Shown here piece after piece: positions 1 to 61,187 of a stretch of 64,000 nucleotides of DNA. This DNA comes from Amorphochlora amoebiformis. Taxonomy: Eukaryota; Cercozoa; Chlorarachniophyceae. Position numbers and translations under genes: made by a program. Each line of letters begins with the position of its first letter. The first letter of the stretch is position 1. The notes beneath the pieces are model-generated. The model worked only from the letters and a program-made list of their open reading frames with translations, did no database searches and was not told the DNA's origin. Where the stretch lies: NCBI GenBank assembly GCA_054601695.1, contig BAAHQB010000450.1:27626-91625 (forward strand). Reading direction: 5' to 3'.

Positions 1-50
1 ATATATATATATATATATATAATATAAAATGTATATATATATATATCATA

Positions 51-90
<40 letters not shown>

Positions 91-183
91 TATACACACA
101 CATACATATATATAATATATATATATATATATATACATATATATGTATATAAATATTATATATATATATATATATGTGTGTGT

Positions 184-228
<45 letters not shown>

Positions 229-280
229 TGTATAAATACATGCATACATTATTATAATATAGAGAAAAATATATATTTAT

Positions 281-314
<34 letters not shown>

Positions 315-446
315 GTATATGTATATGTATATGAATATATATATATATATATATATATATGCATATATTATATATATATATATATGTATATACATATATC
401 TATATTTTTATATTTTGTATATTTTGTATACACATGTACATATATA

Positions 447-499
<53 letters not shown>

Positions 500-512
500 T
501 ATATATTATATA

Positions 513-580
<68 letters not shown>

Positions 581-581
581 T

Positions 582-632
<51 letters not shown>

Positions 633-640
633 AATTATAG
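1..640. repeat. (TA)n microsatellite tract at left edge
   Basis: Almost pure alternating A and T, broken by short TG/CA interruptions. Long Tyr/Ile readings on both strands are artefacts of the dinucleotide repeat. Just downstream, at 630-670, is a short non-repetitive island whose minus strand has a possible acceptor (at 667/666) followed by a short reading to a stop near 646. It could be the next PLAC8 exon but I could not confirm it. Confidence 0.9.
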
Positions 641-713
641 GCATCCTAACATGTATCCTTCCAATACTACAGTTATAAGTAAATACTTACATATATACAT
701 CGACACACACACA

Positions 714-747
<34 letters not shown>

Positions 748-776
748 CATATATATGTGTATATTTATACATATAC

Positions 777-5490
<4,714 letters not shown>

Positions 5491-5536
5491 ATCTTCACTC
5501 TCTGATCCTAACAAAGTCAAACGAGAATATATAAAA
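5491..5536. promoter_or_regulatory. Shared divergent promoter, 46 bp between start codons
   Basis: The PLAC8 start (minus, 5490) and the start of the charged-protein gene (plus, 5537) are back to back. The gap holds an AT-rich ATATATAAAA stretch immediately before the plus-strand ATG. Untranslated leaders must be extremely short or overlap the opposite gene if both starts are right. Confidence 0.45.
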
Positions 5537-7371
<1,835 letters not shown>

Positions 7372-7799
7372 TCCAAATTTTCTAACTTGGGCTAATTCAA
7401 ACAAACCCCTAATCTATCTAATTGTTCAGATGATCACGACATGAATGCTTTTTCCAACTCTGAACTCCGCACTGTCGACAAACGTAAAAGCCGACACGGA
7501 CATGAACACCGCGATCAAAGCTCTAAGAGCGACACATGGAACCAAATTTACCAAAGCCGCGACAGATACTGCAGTCGCGACCGAAGCCGCAAAGTGACAT
7601 ACATTACCGACGTGACGATTCCGAAGTCGAAGTCGCAGCCGAAGCCGAAGCAGAGGTCGCAGCCGAAGCCGAGGCCAGTTCCAAGTCCGAGACCGAAATG
7701 GCAACCGCGAGCGACATGGCAGTATAGGCGAACGACGTGGCAGTCAAGACCGAGGCCAAAAATAGGTGTATAAGCACACTAATCTAGATAATATTATAC

Positions 7800-7868
<69 letters not shown>

Positions 7869-8702
7869 AGATATATATAATGATATATATACATATATAT
7901 GTATATATTATACTGTAGGCTTTCAGCTTCGATTTTTTGGAGTAGGGATCAAGAAGCTACACTCAGAAAGACTCAACTCGAACTAGTTCAACTCAGAATT
8001 GCTAACTAAAGGCGGTTTGCAGATACGAACGCCTAAACTAGCTAAATTCTAGATTTGTCTAGATGTGCAATGACTAGAATGACTAAAACGATAAGCGTAC
8101 ACTGATTCATATTGTTTTCAAACGTTATCACTATATATATAATAACTACTAGTATCAGGAAAATGATCCTAGAACTCATCCAAAGCGCTATATATATATA
8201 GCTATAGGCAATACGGTTGTCATTGGCCGTGTACTCCAGATACTCTATAGTCTAGGTACTAGAGATAGTCATACAAAAGATATAGTCCTTCTAGTCCTAG
8301 GTCCTCACTAGACTCCTAGGAGCTAGAATAAGCTGAACTAGTGAAGAATACTATGATATACTCTGGCTAGTCTGGAGTCTACTATTCTGAGCTACCGTCT
8401 ACCGTAAGTTAGCTATTCTGATATAATAACACCGCAGGCACCGAAAATCATACTCTAGATACTGATGACATTACAATTATTGCTCGTGACACGTGCGCCG
8501 GTACGCACGCGTACTACAACTATTACGGTATACGCCCGACTAGCCTATAGCTACTCGCACTATTCGCAGCAGACTAGTACCTGTCCACGACTGTTAGCTG
8601 TCTCTAGTACGGTGAGTAGAGACATCAACTCTCATTCTAGCCGCAGCGCCGTCTGCCCTTCTTCCAGTCTTAGTACCACCGAAGACGGAGTTAAGGTCCT
8701 CG

Positions 8703-8763
<61 letters not shown>

Positions 8764-8844
8764 GTATAATATGTATATATGTAAACGATGTTGAGTATCT
8801 CATTTAGTTGAGGTAGATGAACTAGATGAAGGATATTGAGAGAC
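7372..8844. other. Intergenic region between convergent genes
   Basis: From 7441 to 7773 all three plus frames and the minus frame stay open because of a repeated GAAGCCGAAGC-like motif. One frame starts at 7445 and reads 50 residues (…TAIKALRATHGTKF…) to a stop. I cannot tell whether any of these is coding. There is a (TA)n tract at 7800-7860. At 7915-8460 the sequence is unique and enriched in CTAG/TCTAGA-like palindromes, followed by (TA)n at 8705-8760. No recognisable gene. Confidence 0.6.
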
Positions 8845-9022
8845 TTAGGAGGGTAATCGCTTCTCTAGGGGGGGAACGCCAAACATCTTGACGAAGGCTA
8901 GCTCGACGTTGATGTTTGTGTCGATGGCTGCTTTTATGGCTACGTGGGCCTGGGTAGAATGTTTGGGATAAATGTTCACAAAAACACACACACACATATA
9001 TATATATATATATGAATATTAT

Positions 9023-9087
<65 letters not shown>

Positions 9088-9311
9088 CGTACATACATAC
9101 ATATACACATATAAGCATTGTACATGTGATATAATATTTGCACGTGCACTCTGTACTTATTTGGTGTGTTTATACAGGAAAACATATCAATATATATATA
9201 TATATATATATATATGTTCATATGTATATATATATATGTATGTGTATGTATATATATATATAGTTTATATATGTATATATATATATATACATATATATAA
9301 ACTATACACTA

Positions 9312-9369
<58 letters not shown>

Positions 9370-9497
9370 ATACGTAAGTGCGGATGTTATACTCTACCAG
9401 TAGCAACACCGAAAACAATTATGCCTTTTACATATGTGACGATATTTTATATGGGTATTATATTACATAAGGATATTTTATATGGGTATTATATTAC

Positions 9498-9558
<61 letters not shown>

Positions 9559-9667
9559 CCATGTATATATATATATAGACATTCATATATATGTTTATAT
9601 GTGTGTATATATATGTGTATATACATATATATATATATATATATCTATCTATATTTATATCTATATT

Positions 9668-9724
<57 letters not shown>

Positions 9725-10060
9725 TATTCGCAGCCTATAGTTTACCAGTTGGTAGTCCATGATATGGTTCTGACCATTTCAATAAACTATTCTATTGCCA
9801 TAGATACACGTCGAAAGAATATCAGAGGATTGTCAGCATAATATAAGAGAATTGTCAGCATAGTATAAGTTTGCAGATGCACCCCGCATATCACGTGACC
9901 TGCATGAAATGCAAGCAGATGCACCCTGGATGCATCCTGTTTGAGTGATCCCAGTTGATGATAATGCACTTTTCATAACCAAGCGTTAAAAGCTTCCGGG
10001 GTACTGTCGACTACCACCTATCCAGCCTCGACCCCATAATGTAACTTAGCAATATATCTA

Positions 10061-10091
<31 letters not shown>

Positions 10092-10092
10092 C

Positions 10093-10152
<60 letters not shown>

Positions 10153-10242
10153 GTGTATGTATGTACATTAGGGTTACAGGGAGGACACGCTTGTAGTAAC
10201 TTGGTTACACTTAAATATTGATATGCCATTTTATTATTTTAT

Positions 10243-10292
<50 letters not shown>

Positions 10293-10302
10293 ACTATCAT
10301 AC

Positions 10303-10333
<31 letters not shown>

Positions 10334-10966
10334 TATATTTATATATATATATATATATATTTATTATATATTGCATATTTCTAACCTTGTTTTGGGCAAC
10401 ACTGCTCCCGTCGGCGGCCGCCACGAGAGTAACATACGCCTGTAAAAATATCAAACACATAAAACGTAGATATCTTATATATATAACACTAGATATCTTA
10501 CATGTACAACATTAGATATCTTCATATCAAAAAGGCTTGATCACATGCCGTGTATGCAAGGACTAGTCCTGTTTACATGCTGTTTACATGCTGTTTACAT
10601 GCTGTTTACATGCTGTTTACATTGGTCTGATGTGTGCAAAGAGTGCAGGAATGCGGATTTTGGGTATAATATATGATTGGGTATGCCTGGTTGAGGTCGT
10701 CGATCTGCTGGATGAGCACAGACCTGGAGATGCTCCCCTGAGTGTGCAATTTTTAGACAACCATTTTCGTCATTTGTATATATATATATATCTATATATA
10801 TGTGGAATATACTATATATATATAAATATAGATAAATATATAAGAATATAAGTGAGGTGAGAGACATGTGAGTAGGGACGGTACCATTGGTTCCTTGAGC
10901 TATATAGATACACACACGAACACACACACACATATATATATATATATATGTATATGTGTATATATA

Positions 10967-11014
<48 letters not shown>

Positions 11015-11114
11015 AAATATATATATAAAAAAAGTATATATATATATATATAGAATACAAGTGAGGTGAGAAACATGGGAGTAGGCACGGTACCATTTGT
11101 TCCTTGAGGTTTAT

Positions 11115-11160
<46 letters not shown>

Positions 11161-11226
11161 GGGCACGTGTACCATTTGTTTCTTGAGGTCTTCGTTTCCT
11201 TCGACGTACTCCTTTGCTCGGTCCAT
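8845..11226 (-). CDS. Unknown small protein, nine exons
   Basis: Exons on the minus strand: 11226-11173, 10737-10621, 10439-10386, 10209-10178, 10044-10018, 9786-9746, 9424-9393, 9150-9124 and 8949-8845. All phases agree and give 162 residues. It begins [17 protein letters not shown], a helical, coiled-coil-like start, and continues [12 protein letters not shown]. The C-terminus reads [17 protein letters not shown] then a short tail and TAA. No family recognised. A second reading is possible for exon 2: a GC donor at 10687/10686 would join ...DDLNQ directly to [13 protein letters not shown] and shorten the protein to 140 residues. The smallest exons (27 nt) are the least certain. Introns are mostly (TA)n. 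The 3' end faces the convergent gene at 5537-7371. Confidence 0.55.
10561..10620 (-). repeat. Tandem copies of a splice donor
   Basis: Five copies of an 11-bp unit (minus strand ATGTAAACAGC) follow exon 10737-10621 directly. The first copy is the authentic junction AAT|GTAAAC. The array therefore offers four extra GTAAAC donors. Confidence 0.85.
10845..11110 (-). repeat. Two copies of the end of exon 1 with its donor
   Basis: At about 11048-11107 and 10845-10905 (minus strand) the motif CCTCAAGGAACAAATGGTAC recurs with the adjoining ~40 bp. It copies the junction of exon 11226-11173 (…CTCAAGAAACAAATG|GTACACG). The copies are separated by (TA)n. Confidence 0.85.
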
Positions 11227-11282
11227 CACCGATCGTTCGAAAATGTTAAATAGACACCTTCATGTCAAATCAAATTCATTCG

Positions 11283-11320
<38 letters not shown>

Positions 11321-11421
11321 ATATTATATACGAACATGATATGATAGTGTCTTGGAGAGATTAAAATATATATCTTTATTTAAATATTAATGTACATATA
11401 TACGTGTGCATTTAAATGTGG

Positions 11422-11463
<42 letters not shown>

Positions 11464-11495
11464 TACCAGGTTAGTGATCCAAATTAATGCGCGAA

Positions 11496-11550
<55 letters not shown>

Positions 11551-11707
11551 ATATATGTTAGGACTTGGTAGATACATGAATTTGTTAGATTTGATTATGT
11601 ACATAATATATACATACATATATATATATATATAAATAAATATATATATTATATATATATATGTATATATATAATACATGATATATATATATATATATAT
11701 ATGTATG

Positions 11708-11749
<42 letters not shown>

Positions 11750-11772
11750 GATATACATGTGTATATATATAT

Positions 11773-11819
<47 letters not shown>

Positions 11820-11836
11820 CATGCATATATATTTAT

Positions 11837-11873
<37 letters not shown>

Positions 11874-11900
11874 AAACATATGTATATATATACACATAAA

Positions 11901-11931
<31 letters not shown>

Positions 11932-11944
11932 CATATATATATAC

Positions 11945-11994
<50 letters not shown>

Positions 11995-12359
11995 TATATA
12001 GAAATTATTTTTATAAATGCATAAATAGTAACTTTATATTATGTAGATATATACATATATATATATATATTATATATTATATATATATATATATATATTA
12101 TTTACATAGATTTAGTGATATATGTCTATACAGGGGTGTAGGGTACGATATTGTCGGGTTTATGGTATGAAATGATATGATGATGCGATACTTCTTTCAG
12201 TTGATTCTTCGGGGTTGTTTTGATGTATAATTGGCATGTGTATAATGACCATAGTTTAATGCACACAGGGGAAAAAAGTCATTTGGACGCATACATATAA
12301 GTATAATACCATACCACGACAGCTGCCAACTGAAAATCAATGTCATATATCATATCATA
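11227..12359. other. Region between two minus-strand genes
   Basis: Mostly (TA)n (11285-11320, 11425-11460, 11500-11545, 11590-12110) with a unique stretch at 12115-12335 in which I see no gene. A run of ten C at 12374-12383 lies inside the end of the neighbouring gene model. Confidence 0.6.
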
Positions 12360-13331
12360 TCATAAACCCTCGCCCCCCCCCCCCACAAAGAGAATATCAC
12401 GATGTCCTCCACTTACAGCCCCTCTTCCCAACCCAATATTCGACAAAACGGTCGTCAAAATCTCACTAAAAGGGAAAACATTCCCAAGGGACCTGTACTT
12501 CGACTCGGGAACCCCCGCGTCTCCAACGCACGAACCCGATGCATCCTTGACCATGTCCAGTGCCTCGGTATATAGCCCGTTGTCGGAGAATTCGAGGGCC
12601 TAAGAAAAAAACAATTTTGAGGCAGTCTCGATATATTGGAGAGAGAAGAGATGTCAGATGATTCAGGTGAGGATTCAGGTGCGGGTAGCGTTGCACACCA
12701 CATCCGACTGTACCCGCGGTACGCACGTATGTATGCGCAAGTTTTCACGGTGTTTATAAGAGGGTGAGAGGAGAAGGGTTGGGAGCGGTTGTTTGTGTGC
12801 TCCCGAGTCGATTTACGGCAAACCTTCTGCAGCTTCTCTCGCGCAAGAAGAGTGCCCGCCAACCAGAGCTTCGACTGGAATATTGTTACGGGAACATGCG
12901 TGAGAGAGAAAGGAAGAGCGGTGACGCTGGATAAATACGAACGGCATCGGGCTGACCTGCGAATTGCGCTTGAAATCGAGCAAGCCCCCGGCGAGGCTGG
13001 GTCTCTCTGGGTCATTGAAACAGAATTATTAGGGGGAGAAGTAGGCATGGGATCGAGACTGATGGCGGATTACGCATAATAAGGCTTCCAAACGCGGTGG
13101 AACTCCCTATCAGTGCTCCCCGGCGGCTCATGAAGGCTGGAGACACATAAACAAAAGAGGTCAGCTTTTGGTTTTGACCATAACTATCGCAGTCGATCCA
13201 CCTTGGGAGAATCTGGGTGTCGCACCAGATCTCACGTTCGACGTGAGATTCTGACCATCAAAATTCAGCCTGAAAACCAAGGCGGCGCCGACGCACAGCG
13301 CCACGCCAAGGGCCAGTCGTGGAGGGCCCAT
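12360..13331 (-). CDS. Probable thylakoid-lumen protein with tripartite targeting sequence
   Basis: Five exons join in phase: 13331-13202, 13136-13074, 13006-12957, 12874-12824 and 12599-12360, 177 residues. Introns are short (about 50-225 nt) and free of (TA)n. The N-terminus is a signal peptide (residues 1-20, LALGVALCVGAALVF core). A hydroxylated, basic stretch follows (residues 21-45) and ends in Ala-Phe. Residues 47-64 read SRRGALIGSSTAFGSLIM, a twin-arginine motif plus hydrophobic core. ER signal, transit peptide and Tat signal in this order are what lumenal proteins of secondary plastids carry. The mature part is helical (ALEFSDNGLYTEALDMVKD; FPFSEILTTVLSNIG). It recalls small PsbQ/Psb31-like helical bundles in style only; I do not recognise the family. 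The last residues are encoded by a poly-G run and the stop could be mis-set. Confidence 0.6.
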
Positions 13332-13449
13332 TGCACGGTCGGAACCCAGGTGAGTTGGACTCCGAGACGAAGAATTATCTTTTAGATTCCTTGTTGCTGC
13401 CTCGAGAGAGTCGAACCCTCGCGCAGTCGCCGCGCACCGAACGAGCACC
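13332..13449. promoter_or_regulatory. Shared divergent promoter, 118 bp
   Basis: It separates the minus-strand start at 13331 from the carrier start at 13450. The sequence is GC-balanced with no TATA-like element that I can see. Both starts are supported by in-phase exon chains. Confidence 0.5.
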
Positions 13450-15258
<1,809 letters not shown>

Positions 15259-16738
15259 CTAGATAGAGCCCTCAAGCTACTTGAGGGACGGTACTCTACG
15301 GCCCCGGCGCGTCACGGTCCTGAGATTTCGATCTCCGCTTGCGCGGCAACACAACTCTAGAACCTCCAGAACCTCTCCACCAAACCATTCGCTAGAAAGA
15401 AGCAGGGATCAATTTTAACTTGGTTTCGATAAGGATCCGCGTATTCCCTGCCTCCGAGTATATGTACGTATATTCCCTGCCTCTGAGTATATGTATGTAT
15501 ATATGTACAACAATGCCTTTAACAGGTAGCGCTTTCGAATCGTATATGCGCGCACCGGGCTCCTGGAAGTAGCCCATGCAAGTGCATATATATACGCATT
15601 GATTACAACCTCATATTGATCATCGGTACATCACTGAGTATGTAATAACATCATGGATGTTCACAACGATGATATAGATACTAGAGATAATAGACATCGC
15701 AGGTGTTGGAATACGTAACTTAGGCTTCAAGATCTTCGAACAAGGTCTTAGAATCCGAATCTTTGTTACAACCTACGTTAACGTTGTTTGTGCAATAATG
15801 TGTGAACAAATGTCACGACTCACTGTGAATGATCTAGATTCTAGATGATTATGACTCGTCGGATGTCTGACACTCTGAATCTAGTGAATTGTACGGTCAT
15901 AAGCACTGAATAAACGCTGACGCCTGACGGTATTCGCACGAAACGCTGATTAAAATCGAATTTATCGGTGATTTAACAAGGTCTATAACAATAGATAAAT
16001 AGATAGATAGATAATAATAGATAGATAATAGTAACAATACGTATGTACGTACTACGTACACAAGTGTACGATATAAGTATTTGTGCGCGTATTTTGATAA
16101 TATACGTATCTAGGTATACGTCACAAGGAACTAGATGATTGCACATATCTAGATATATATGCGTGCTTGTATCATGATTAGGTAGGTATACTGTATGTCA
16201 CGACTTGAACGTACATACGTACGTACGTACCTAATTATATACGTACTGAGTCGGGTGCCTAGAGTATGTACGTATGTGTATACAGATGCGCATTCCAGCT
16301 GTAGGCTACGCATGGAATAGGCATACGTACGTACGTACTGGTATAGGTATTATATAGTATAGCCGGAGTCATATAATTTAGCTAATACTAGTAGTATACT
16401 TGTTGGATGATGATGGCCTGGTGTAAATGTAGCCAGCCACTATGTAGACAGCTTGTTCAAGCTGGGGAAGGTCGCTGCAACTGAACCGCCATTACTCAGT
16501 TACTGCGGCACATATACATAAAATTATGATTTAAAAATCATCAGTATATACGGTACGTACGTATGATTCTATAAGAACAAAGAAGTACTCGATTCAAGAG
16601 TAGAATGTAACTAGATCATAATAATGCACATTGTACGGCACCGGTATGCATGATATACGAACGATATGTAGCCGGCAAAGTAGAGATATGACGATGATGA
16701 TGAGAGCATTGAGGAGTCATTGAGAAGTCATGTCATAA
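15259..16738. other. Intergenic region between convergent carrier and epimerase genes
   Basis: Unique sequence of about 1.5 kb. From 15640 to 16730 it is rich in ACGTACGT- and TCTAGA-like palindromes and short GATA runs (15990-16030). No gene-like exon chain seen on either strand. Confidence 0.6.
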
Positions 16739-24981
<8,243 letters not shown>

Positions 24982-25281
24982 AAACACCAACATAACACAA
25001 ACACACACACACACACACACACATACACACATCACCAAAATCATGCCGCCTTCTCCTTCTCATAAAAACGTACATAATACACACACGTGTATGCATATCA
25101 CCCAAATCATGCTTACGTACACGTAGTTAGTATACACAAATACATACATATGACCCAATATATCCACATACCCCTCTTTCCCTTCTCGGGTCCAACATAC
25201 GCCTAGATGCTACTATACTATTAATATAACCAAAATACACGTATGTGCAAAATATGTGTAATACACACACATAATTTATAA

Positions 25282-25346
<65 letters not shown>

Positions 25347-25361
25347 AAGATACATGTATAC
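24982..25361. other. Gap between epimerase start and upstream gene
   Basis: Contains CA microsatellites at 24990-25030 and 25285-25313. A minus-strand exon-like piece follows an AG at 25203/25202 and reads AYVGPEKGKRG before a GTATGT donor. It may belong to the 3' end of the gene at 25362-28370, but the next junction does not resolve. Confidence 0.35.
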
Positions 25362-28370
<3,009 letters not shown>

Positions 28371-28485
28371 GACACAGACTTCTTGTTTGCTCTTGTTTGT
28401 ATATCAGTCTTATTTTAGGCGATTTTAGCCATGAGAATCGAAGCGGCTCTCCAAAACAAATCTCACCTCGCGGGCAGGGTCTGCG
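28371..28485. promoter_or_regulatory. Shared divergent promoter, 115 bp
   Basis: Lies between the minus-strand start at 28370 and the ABCG start at 28486. It contains a T-rich stretch (TTGTTTGCTCTTGTTTG) and no clear TATA element. Confidence 0.45.
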
Positions 28486-57154
<28,669 letters not shown>

Positions 57155-57694
57155 GAAACTGGTGTAATAGAATCTAGAGAATGAAATCTGACGTGATAGG
57201 ATGATGTAATAAGACATAATATATATAGAATGACGTCATACTGAGTGTCTGAGTGTACATCTTTCTAGATCTTGTCGGCCATAGGAGTCATGATAGGACA
57301 AAATATAAACGGGAATGCGTTACAGGATCCAATAGTACAGGATAGGTAGATATCTTATTCTAGCTCTAACTATAGACTAAACCTTCTGGACCGTGACCTT
57401 AGGCTACCTGCTCTTAGAGTCTTAGACTAAGTCTTAGTACCTCTGTGAACACCTCTAGTACTACGAATCGTGAATGGTGATGTACAATTAAATATACGAG
57501 CGACGTCTAGACGTGCATAATCTAGATAATACTACTCAAGTCTGGTACTTAGGGTACCTAGGGACCAGGGTACTTTCGAAAGTATAATATAAATTTTAGA
57601 TATTGTTCGGCTTGCCTACGGCTAACTCTTGTAACAAGGTAACTAGCTATCTAGACTAAGAAGTAAGAACTATATGCCCATCGATAAGAAATCA

Positions 57695-57749
<55 letters not shown>

Positions 57750-59544
57750 TGTGTGTGTATATATTGTACATATAATATTATCTGGATTATATTAGATTAA
57801 TTTTACAAATATATATACACATATATATATATATATATATATATTATAAATATATATATATATATATATAAGTTATAATAATATAACATATATATATATA
57901 TATAATATTATATATATATATATACACATATATATATATATATATATATAATATAATAATAATATATACATATATATATATATATACATATATATACACA
58001 TATTTGTACAACAAACCCGTGGTTTGTAATCGAATATAAAATTTGCATACGTGCATATAACTAGTATGAATATACATATGTATATAATATACAAACAGTA
58101 TCTACGAGGTGGTCAAGAATGGATTTTTCATAGAATGACGTGGTTGTATTGTCCTTTCTCTTACTTCCAAACCTTTCCCCAAGACGCCTGATGTTTCTTT
58201 CCAAAACTTAGTTTAGAAAAAGCACGATGATAACAATTTTGAAAATAACGCCACGAGATTACCAATCAACTAACCCTTGGAGGTTGTCACAGTTCCCATA
58301 ATAGTCCCATTGCGTACAATATCATGGAAGGGTCTGAGATCCTTCGCAACTTCGGGTAAAGCTTTAAATTTTCCCCTCCCTCCGTCTAGCCGTGCTTGAT
58401 AGCTCTTTTTTTGTACTAGCATATGATGAAAGTGACTATTGGCAATATGCTTCACCTCAACCCCCATAACATAACCCCATGTCTAGGATATCTGAATGTA
58501 ATATCTAAATCTTTTCGTTGATATGTTAATATCCGGTTAATTTTGCGCAATCATTTTTCTTCTGGTCAACGCCTCAACGGCTCCATCCACATTCAAGCTC
58601 CTATGGCTCTCCCAAACGGTTGCTATTATCCAGTAAACTATTTCACCATAACTCGTTTCACACTCCCAACACGCAAATTTTAGAAAACTCGAACTAAGCC
58701 GCCAACTGCTACCAGAAACCCCTCAGACGCGTTTCGTTTTCTATGCCTAAGAAGCATGAAATCCGCCAGAATACGGACGTACAGCCCATCCCCTGGGACT
58801 GTGGGCCTTCTCACGGCCCTGCGTTTTGATTATCCTGCAAAGGAACGCGAGCGACCGGGTCGCTATCTCATCGATCTGCTATTCCTGCTTCTCTCCCCGT
58901 CATCTCCTTTCTCTCATGGGTTTGAAAGTAAATTGAAACACTGCACCTATCTCGGCGAAATCCGTCGTGACATGTTTTTGGTTGTCTTAATTAAGTGGGG
59001 GGAAAGCCTCTCCGTCTCGATTTCTCGCTCCAATCGCTCTTAAGTTGGCACCTCCCTTTTAACCTTCTCTTCTTGACTTACACGTTATTCCTTACCTGCT
59101 CTTCTTGCCTTTACTCGTTATTCCTCAATATCACATCTCATCCAACACCACTCTTTCATCGCCTTTACTCGTTATATATTTCTCAATCTTAAGCGCGTTT
59201 TTTCACCTTCTGTTACTCGTTATACAGTCCTCAACCTCACACCATCCAGCGCGCTCTTTCACCCTCTCATCTCGCCTTTACTCGTTATATATTCCTCAAC
59301 TTCACATTTCAACTGTGAATCAAGAGCTAGCCCAAACATCCACTACCCGGCTTATCTTTGTCTCAATCTCCTGTTCCATCAATGAGTGTCTCTAATGCCC
59401 TGAATCAAGAGCTAGCCCAAACATCCACTAGCCTTCTCACCTTTGTCTGAAAATCTCAGCCAACTCCGACGAAAATCATTAGCATCGGATTGAATATGAA
59501 CTCAAATTTAACCTCTTAGGTCTCACTCTGGTGACCATTCACAG
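57155..59544. other. Region between ABCG and the lectin-like gene
   Basis: At 57155-57680 there is CTAG/TCTAGA-rich unique sequence like 7915-8460 and 15640-16730, then (TA)n at 57695-58090. A minus-strand reading of 65 codons at 58467-58270 and a plus reading of 95 codons at 58756-59043 are open but show no family and no supporting exon chain. At 59060-59300 units of CTTTACTCGTTAT(T/A)CCTCAA recur about four times. At 59300-59420 a ~70-bp segment with TGAATCAAGAGCTAGCCCAAAC is duplicated. Confidence 0.5.
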
Positions 59545-59910
59545 CCTTGCTTGCCCGACAACACTGCGGTTGGGGATTTCGCACGTTCTGCTCATTTGCA
59601 AGCTATTACTGTATGGATTGGTTACAGAGTCATCACGGCCAACCGAACCTTCGGCTGGGTTGACGGCTCCCCCACTGAATTCGAAAAGTGGATTCTGGAG
59701 AGTCCAATAACCACAGGGGTGGGCCCGAGGACTGTGTGCACATTATTTCCAGAAATTCGATAGAAACTTGGAACGATCGTCATTGCAACAGTGCATTCCC
59801 CTACGTGTGTTCTCCGTCGAGGACACACTCACCGACAACTACTCCAACCCTTACTCCTACCGTCCACCCTGTTACGGTTGCTCGTTTCTTTCAATACAAA
59901 TGTCTCTTCA
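59545..59910 (+). pseudogene. C-type lectin-like domain, frameshifted
   Basis: After an AG at 59543-59544 the frame reads PCLPDNTAVGDFARS, then WIGYRVITANRTFGWVDGS and EFEKW, the middle of a C-type lectin fold. The rest of the domain (NNHRGGPEDCVHII, ETWNDRHCNSAFPYVCS) continues in a different frame from about 59688. A single-base deletion near 59690 explains the break; in-frame stops follow in the first frame (59761). After the last Cys comes a Thr/Pro stalk (HSPTTTPTLTPTVHP). I see no signal-peptide exon upstream. It could be a decayed subtelomeric surface-lectin gene, or a functional gene with an assembly error. Confidence 0.6.
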
Positions 59911-59978
59911 AGATGTATGTGTATGTATTCACATTTGTGTATATTCTAAGAAATATATTATTCCCATGTATACACACG

Positions 59979-60059
<81 letters not shown>

Positions 60060-60184
60060 TTATATATGTATAGATAGATAGATATATAAGTATATATATT
60101 CAAATATATACACATATATATATGGTATAGATGTATATATGCTTCTCAATAGGTGTTCGCATTACGTATACCACATACATACTC

Positions 60185-60382
60185 TCCCTCAGTCGCTCCA
60201 ATAAAGTTCCCGGTGAGTTCGAATCCAAGCCAAGGCCCCAGCTCACTCTCTCCTTCCTCGCAAAACCCTTTCTCGCAAAACCCTTCCTCGCAACACCCCT
60301 CAACGCAAGGACCGTCTTTGTCTCCTTCAAGTCACCCGGAAAGCGCCCATCCTGCACCAGGTTTTGTACCTGGTCATGTATG
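60185..60382 (+). repeat. Ser/Pro-rich exon cassette, copy 1
   Basis: An exon-like block at 60193-60360 with AG before and GTTTTG after. It reads a Ser/Pro/Gln-rich stalk ([30 protein letters not shown]). Such stalks are typical of secreted stramenopile surface proteins. It may belong to the lectin-like gene just upstream. Confidence 0.6.
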
Positions 60383-60389
60383 AGTTATC

Positions 60390-60447
<58 letters not shown>

Positions 60448-60548
60448 ATGTTTCTACATGTATACATATAAAAATATGTCTATATATATACTCTTATGAA
60501 TATATATGTATATAAATATATACTTTTATGTATATGTTTATACATTTA

Positions 60549-60599
<51 letters not shown>

Positions 60600-60647
60600 A
60601 TAATATATATATATATATCACGTACATAGTTACATTATATGACACTA

Positions 60648-60842
60648 GGAGGTCCTCAATTGCTCCAACAAAGTCTCCGGTGAGTTCGAATCCAAGCCAA
60701 AACCCAAGTTCACTCTCGCCGTCCTCGCAACACCCTTCTTCGCAACACCCCTCGACTCAAGGACCGTCTTTGCCCCCTTTTAGCCACCCGGCAAGCGTCC
60801 ATCCTTCATCAGGTTCATACCTGATTATGTACGAGTTGTAGC
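60648..60842 (+). repeat. Ser/Pro-rich exon cassette, copy 2
   Basis: About 85% identical to copy 1, frame intact (VSSNPSQNPSSLSPSSQ), separated from it by (TA)n. Confidence 0.6.
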
Positions 60843-60854
60843 ACCCACACACGC

Positions 60855-60987
<133 letters not shown>

Positions 60988-61045
60988 TACACATATATAT
61001 ACATAAACACATATACAAATATATCTACATACATAGTATACATAC

Positions 61046-61093
<48 letters not shown>

Positions 61094-61130
61094 TTATGTA
61101 TGTATGTATGTATGTATGTATATTTATATA

Positions 61131-61187
<57 letters not shown>

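Noticed and set aside
46-633. Long open frames of Tyr-Ile-Tyr-Ile on both strands, here and throughout the window
   Set aside because: They are translations of (TA)n microsatellites, open in all frames and both strands, with no codon structure.
7426-7773. A possible Arg/Ser-rich splicing-factor fragment (plus frame at 7441)
   Set aside because: All frames on both strands are open through a GAAGCC repeat; no splice chain connects it to a gene.
12455-13048. A 197-codon minus-strand open frame
   Set aside because: It crosses four introns of the lumenal-protein model, overlaps those exons in other frames, and has no similarity that I can see.
12789-13079. A 96-codon plus-strand open frame
   Set aside because: Antisense to well-supported exons of the lumenal-protein gene.
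58270-58467. A 65-codon minus-strand gene
   Set aside because: Isolated, no recognisable motif, no exon chain; left as part of the region description only.
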